A stretch of 26,656 bases of DNA, taken from NCBI GenBank assembly GCA_008931825.1, contig QXVZ01030633.1, positions 3,823 through 30,478 on the forward strand. The letters run 5' to 3'. How positions within the stretch are numbered: the stretch's first letter is position 1; each line of letters starts with the position of its first letter. This DNA is from Phallusia fumigata. Lineage: Eukaryota > Chordata > Ascidiacea > Phlebobranchia > Ascidiidae. Positions 21,736 to 26,656 of this stretch are shown piece by piece. The notes under the pieces are model-generated. The model searched no databases and was not told the DNA's origin. It saw nothing but the letters and a program-made list of their open reading frames with translations. The position numbers and the translations under genes are program-made.

Positions 21736-24700
21736 TTACATGAAAGTGAAGAGTTTTGATGCAACCAGGATGGCGAACAGAATCGGATACAGGCCAACGT
21801 TGATTCTTGATCCTGCAAAATGTTTGAATATGTTAAGTGAGAAAATATACATGTGACGTCATTCAGGCATTAGTCACGAAACAAGTTATTCATTTTTTGC
21901 CATTAAAATTCTGCTAAAGCGTCCCTCCTACCACTCACTTGATAGAGCAAACCAAAAGTATTTGTCGATTGCAGTCACAGTGAAGCAATCGTGCTTATGA
22001 CGTCACAGGTTGACGTTAATAGTTTCTTTAACAATGTCACTTGGTCATTTTAATGTAGTCAGTGCGACGCAGCAAACTATGACGTCATATATGACATCAT
22101 AACCAACAACGTAACAACGTAACTTTTAACCAGAAGCATCATGCGAAAGGGTTTACCAAAAGCGCCATGCAACTTGATATGAACCGCACAGCACTGATTG
22201 TACCTGTGTTACAGCCTGTAGTGTTGCAGGTCTTATAACAAACTTTCGCTGTTACTCCTTCTATTGTTGTTTCATTGCAATTTTCAGTTACCGAATCCAA
22301 TGCGCAGCCGCGTTGTATCACCAAAGCAACACCATTTCCGCCTGTAAAACAAAGCAAGTCGTTTTAAACTTCAGGTTCATATATGACAAGAATGTGGTTG
22401 AACACAGCCCAACTAACTGCTATTAAAATTTTCAATTCTTTACCAATAAATGTTCTTATTTGGGGTGATGATTCTCGTTTTATCCGTTTATAAATCCGCC
22501 CCAATGGCGTTTTTTCATAATGTCGTTATCAGAGGATAAAACAAAACACAAATTTCTATGACTTTACCACAGGGTGTTTATCACGAGATGGGAATAGGAG
22601 CTTTTTGCCACTTTCACACATTTCAAAACCAGCACAGATAATGCATAAAAAAAATACAAAACAAACTTACCTGACACTTTTTTTGTCGAAAAAAAGCAAT
22701 GACTGTGCTCGGGAGTTGAACACTTAAGAGCGCCCAAGCTCTGTGGACTAAAGCATGATGCGTGGTATGCATAATACCCGGAAGGTGCATGTGATGCTGA
22801 GCATTGGAAACATTTGGGGCGAGCAGCTAAACAACAAAACCATTTTATAGAGTTTCCACACACAAATAAAGGATAAGAAACACTTGTTGTTTGAAAAAAG
22901 TTATCTTTGCTCTCTTACGCCATCCAGTGTTGCATCCGGAGGTCGTGCAACTCTCGTAGCAGCTAACTTTCTTCAACTCCGTCCCGGGGACAGTTGTGGT
23001 GACACATCCTGTAGATTTGATCTTATCAACCGAGCAACCTCTCTTCACGCTGAGCTTCCTGTTTTCTAGATATCAACGAAATGTGCTATCAAAATTTAAG
23101 GATAAAATTTTTTGCTTTCTGCTCTCACTACTTTGAACAATAAGCTACAATAGCGAATTGAGACAGAGAACACTGTTAGAAAGAGAAAATGATGGTTTGC
23201 GAAAAAAGATTAGTGGTAGAAAAATTGTGGTTCGTTTTTATACTCAGGCCCTGAAATAGTTGATGCTTTAACCGATTTTTAAAAACTGTCGTCTTTCATA
23301 ACCGAATGAAGTTTTAGTAAAACTAAATTATTTAACATGTCTTAGCTGCTCTCTTTATATTACCTGCTGGGTATCCTGTATATCTGGTGGGGCTTGCAAG
23401 GTAAACAACAGTTGCGTAGCAATACTTGGATTCAGCCGGACATGTAGTTGCCGTAGTCTTGGTGGAACAAATCCCATCCACAAGAGTATCAGTGCATTGA
23501 ACACACCTAAGAGGTGTTCTAGATTCCGACGCTACAAGGATATACAAAACAAATTTATCACTCTCAAAATAACGAACCGTAAAGTCATATTTGACGTTTT
23601 ACGTTGTTATGGGTTCCAGCTCAAGCGAGGAACGTAGTTATTTAAGCCTTCTACTTACGTATTCCAGTATTGCAGTTGTTTGTGTTGCAAGTCTCCGAAC
23701 AAGTATAAGCCTTGTAGATGCCTCGAAGATATGCGTCTGACAGGTCAATGATGCGACAATAGCTTGCATCGTTTTTGCTACAAGTCCTCGATATAAGGCT
23801 CCTCACTACTTCGCCATCTAAATAAAAAATTGTCATGTTTGATTTGAAGGTTTTTTTCACAAAGGCTGTGTTTGCTAATGTTTTTGCGTTGGTCGACGAA
23901 AAAATGTTTGGCAAATTCTTGAAAAATTAAAACACACACAAGAGCGTCGCAACATATTGTTATTTTAGAAGTTTTGATTGATTTCCAGGTAACAAAGTTC
24001 GGTCCTTCCGAAAATGCAACTCAGTTTTTTTGCAAAAAATCTTGTCTCGTTCTGATCATAAATATATTCGCATAAATAAAAGAAAATGAGGAGCGGAACC
24101 GGAACTAAGTTAACAAGAGTTACACGTGGGGCGTTTGGTGAGGAAAAAACAATGAAGGAAATAATTTTACTTACTTTCATTCAACAAACTAGATTTTCTG
24201 ACAAGACAGTATTTGTAATCAGCTGCTGGACACGAAGTTGCTGCTGGTAACTCTGCCGCCCCCTTGGCACAGTTCGGATCCATTTCTTCATTGCATTGTA
24301 CGCAACTTTTTTCAATCGTTGATCCCTTTGCTTAAAACACAGTTGAACTTTGTGATACAATGCATAAGGACTAAAGGTCAAACTATGCATAAGGACTAAA
24401 TGCCACTCATTTTGTGCAAAAATGGGCTTATTAGTAGGTTTACTTAAAACCTCTTTGTTATTCTACGAGTTTAATTCAGTTTATTTCGTTTGGAGAAAGA
24501 AATCGTAGCGACACAGTTGCACCAAATCAACCACTAAGCAGGAAATAACTCCGCAACGTAGAAACGTTTTATCTTGTGCATGGAATGACTCAAACAAAAC
24601 GACCATTTCTGAAACTGAATATTCAGAAATTTATGGAAAAGCAAACAAAAGTCACTGCTGGTTTTTAAAGAACTTCTTTAGATGCGTAAGCACATCAGTT

Positions 24701-25922
24701 TAAACAGGAAAAGTCTGATTAAAAGTTGCAGAACCGCCTACGCTAATCGGTGGCAAAAGCATCGTAGTGCTGTGCGCGTTTCGAGTGTAAGGAGAAGATA
24801 AACGGTTGCGAGCACGTAGCGCATTTTCTTGGCTGATTTTTGCTTCACTTATCTTTACCAAAGCATACTTTACGAACGGTCAGGTATAAGTATTGCTGAG
24901 CACTTGGCCTAAGAGTCAAAAGACCTCGACAAACAATCTTATTTTTCATTGTAACGTTTATTTGTTAACTACGTGCCTTTGTTAGTTCATGGAAAATAAA
25001 AAGAATCAAATTTGGACTCTGAGTAATTGGGATAGGGACAGATTTAAACACAACTTTAAGAACCAAGCAAGTAAACCATTGAGAGTGGTCTGATTTGGCC
25101 TATTTTAAAAACTTACCTGTGACAATAGAGCAATCCACCCCCTGAACACCTGGATTACAAACGCATTTTCCGGTTATGTAATCACATTTGCCTTGAGATT
25201 TTGCGAGGTTGCAATCGGAAGAACATTGCTTCATCAAACCTGTGACCAATAACGTCTCAAAGAAAAGCTCAATCTAAGTTAAAACTAGGAAATCTAGTTT
25301 CAGGTTTTGAAACATACGAGAGTTGTTATTGAGTTTGTCTTGCTTTGAAGTTAGACACAAAGTTTNATGCAGAAATAAGCTGTTTTGCATGCGCTTATTG
25401 CTAAATTTTGAACAATTTCCGTTGGTAATTGCAACAACTGCTTACCATTAAGTAACCGGACTTCAGTTCTACAGTATTGTGATTCGCCATAGCATGTGGC
25501 GTTTACGACGGTCGAGGGGGAGTCGAAGCAGATTTCGCGATTTGACGGTTCCCCCCTGTAATGGGATTCGCTGCAAAACTTGCAGTGAAGACCTTTAAAC
25601 AGAAGAAGAAAAAAAAACGTTACATTTCCGCATCTTGTCGAGGCAGAGAAAAGTTTTATATTTTTTCTGTCAATGCAGTGAACATTACAAACGAAACCCT
25701 GCAAGCTTACATTTTTTTCTGGTCCGAAGAATTCTCACTAGTGGTCACCAAACAAACTACATTTACAATGTTTTCAGTAGTAAGAAAATCCCGTTCAAAT
25801 TATTAGCAGGCGTGTTAATATAAACGCGCAAGTTTTTAGCAAACTTTTAAGCTGTGCTTACCTTCTGTTCTGCCAAAAGCATTTACAACCACAAGCATTA
25901 CAATAAACCACACGTTCGCCAT
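21736..25922 (-). CDS. Gene E: GPI-anchored LU/EGF family member, complete except exon 3 (in a gap)
   Basis: Exons: 25922-25862, 25592-25446, (exon 3 missing), 25239-25117, 24330-24175, 23817-23659, 23531-23364, 23065-22919, 22826-22671, 22341-22204, 21812-21736. All junctions are GT-AG, phase 1. The frame is open for 443 residues as assembled, about 496 with a normal exon 3. The signal peptide is MANVWFIVMLVVVNAFGRTE. Without exon 3, LU1 would have only five cysteines; an unknown base at 25366 lies between exons 2 and 4, so the loss is probably an assembly gap. LU2, LU3 and LU4 keep ten cysteines each. Exon 11 ends YPILFAILVASKLFTFM, the GPI-type tail shared with A. It is the most diverged copy in exons 2, 5, 6 and 7, yet exons 8-9 are nearly identical to gene C. 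Intron 4 (24331-25116) holds nothing recognisable. Confidence 0.87.
25366..25366. other. Unknown base marking a probable gap over gene E exon 3
   Basis: Between exon 2 (ends 25446) and exon 4 (starts 25239), only about 200 bases remain where other copies have exon 3 and two introns (600-1000 bases). Confidence 0.7.
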
Positions 25923-25998
25923 GTTTCAAACTTTGATATTCAAACGCTTTGCTTTGAAGAAAAAAACTTCTAATGCTTACACCGCCTACTGCGACATG

Positions 25999-26005
25999 TT
26001 ATATA
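25999..26005 (-). promoter_or_regulatory. TATA box of gene E
   Basis: TATATAA on the minus strand, 77 bases upstream of the ATG. The upstream element here is GATGACGTGATAAG, with the closest match to a CREB/ATF half-site (TGACGTG) of all copies. Confidence 0.65.
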
Positions 26006-26133
26006 GATGCCTGGTAATAAATGGCAGCCGACCATTTCCGATGAAACTGATGACGTGATAAGGTAAAACAAATGCCATTTACGATTTGTCTTAAATTCCT
26101 AATGTTGGGCTCATTTCGCACCCTGCAAATTAA

Positions 26134-26228
26134 TTAGTACCTCACCTCGACCATTGTTTCCTCTTGCAGCATTTTTTCTTCTAATCTTGCTCGGCGCCAC
26201 GAGTACCCGTAATTCCCGTGTTTTGCAT
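26134..26228 (-). CDS. Possible exon of an unrelated gene upstream of gene E
   Basis: After a pyrimidine-rich stretch and AAG acceptor (CCCCCTTTACTTTGCAAG), the minus strand reads in one frame GNYGYSWRRARLEEKMLQEE and on to VEVRY and a TAA. The Glu/Lys/Arg-rich composition looks protein-like. GAG|GTGAGG near 26146 could instead be a splice donor. No second exon was firmly identified and no family is recognised. It may be a chance frame. Confidence 0.25.
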
Positions 26229-26656
26229 CTTGCAAAGTAAAGGGGGAGTGTAGAATCAAATTTTAGCCAGCCTGTTGGCCACCATGTTAAAAGCAAAGGC
26301 TTAAATCGAACACGCCTTACATTTTTTCCATGAAGTTGTGATTAATATGATTTAAGATAAACATTTTCAATGTTTGGATTCAGATGACTACTAGTCAAGA
26401 TTTTTCAATCATCACTTGGTTCCCCCCAACATTGAGCGTATGAAAGTGGTTTGGTCGCCTTAAATGCTGCATCTAAATGAAAATACCCGCCGTTGTACAG
26501 ACCACTTGTAAGTAACAGTATTAACTGGTTTCATTAAAGTGGGCCACAGCTGGAAATCCCGGATTTAAACAAAAAGGAACTATTACACTTGTGGGGTAAA
26601 GAGTAATATTTTTTGTATTTTGTTGTTGGGGAGATGGAGTTAATTCTTTTTTAACA
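26229..26656. other. Right-hand flank without a recognised gene
   Basis: No family exon, promoter block or spacer copy is seen here, so the array appears to end on this side with gene E. Short minus-strand frames after splice-like acceptors (for instance AAFKATKPLSYAQCWGEPSD, read from about 26471) are suggestive but unsupported. Confidence 0.4.

Noticed and set aside
21674-21856. Plus-strand frame containing VKSFDATRMANRIGY
   Set aside because: It is antisense to exon 11 of gene E, and the same region near gene A is frameshifted on the plus strand. Conservation is explained by the minus-strand GPI exon.
945-25922. Secreted three-finger toxin genes
   Set aside because: The LU fold is shared with snake toxins, but these proteins have four LU domains, an EGF and a GPI tail, which points to cell-surface proteins.
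1-26656. CRISPR arrays, bacterial operons, rRNA or virus-like elements
   Set aside because: Spliced genes, TATA promoters and hAT-like fragments indicate animal DNA. No array of short direct repeats, rRNA, or capsid or polymerase motifs was seen.

Overview
The window is eukaryotic, AT-rich animal DNA. It is filled by a head-to-tail tandem array of one gene family, all on the minus strand. I call the copies A to E from left to right. Short introns (about 130 to 900 bases), TATA promoters and repeated hAT-like fragments suit a compact, polymorphic chordate genome. A tunicate such as Ciona is my best guess, but that is inference from style and not a database match.

Each complete gene has 11 coding exons and every intron is phase 1. 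Exon 1 is a signal peptide. Exons 2+3, 5+6, 7+8 and 9+10 each encode one ten-cysteine Ly6/uPAR (LU, three-finger) domain, split after its fifth cysteine. Exon 4 is one six-cysteine EGF-like domain. Exon 11 is a 77-base exon lying inside what looks like intergenic spacer; it encodes a hydrophobic tail fitting a GPI-anchor signal. The predicted product is a GPI-anchored surface protein of about 490 residues: signal, LU1, EGF, LU2, LU3, LU4, GPI tail. It resembles uPAR in its paired phase-1 exons, but has four LU domains and an inserted EGF. I do not recognise a named gene.

Layout: 1-944 is the promoter-side spacer of a further copy lying off the left edge, plus the 3' flank of A. Gene A (945-5805) is complete, 487 aa. 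Gene B (6705-9725) has exons 1-6 only. Gene C (10574-14510) has exons 1-9, with a one-base frameshift in exon 2. An orphan exon 3 (15802-15960) is what remains of another copy. Gene D (15974-20264) has exons 1-8 and half of exon 9. Gene E (21736-25922) has all exons except exon 3. Single unknown bases at 6663, 10431, 15973 and 25366 sit exactly where exons go missing, so most of the incompleteness is probably assembly gaps rather than gene decay. Spacers between genes are duplicated with the genes and carry TATA boxes, hAT-like fragments and a tRNA-like short repeat.

The paralogs look mosaic: patches of near-identity (C and E exons 8-9; A and D in exon 6; A and B over exons 2-5 and their promoters) alternate with diverged stretches, and loop residues between conserved cysteines vary. 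A tandem, exon-modular, surface-anchored, diversified family is the kind of locus seen in recognition systems (immune, gamete or self/non-self). That role is a hypothesis, not shown by the sequence.
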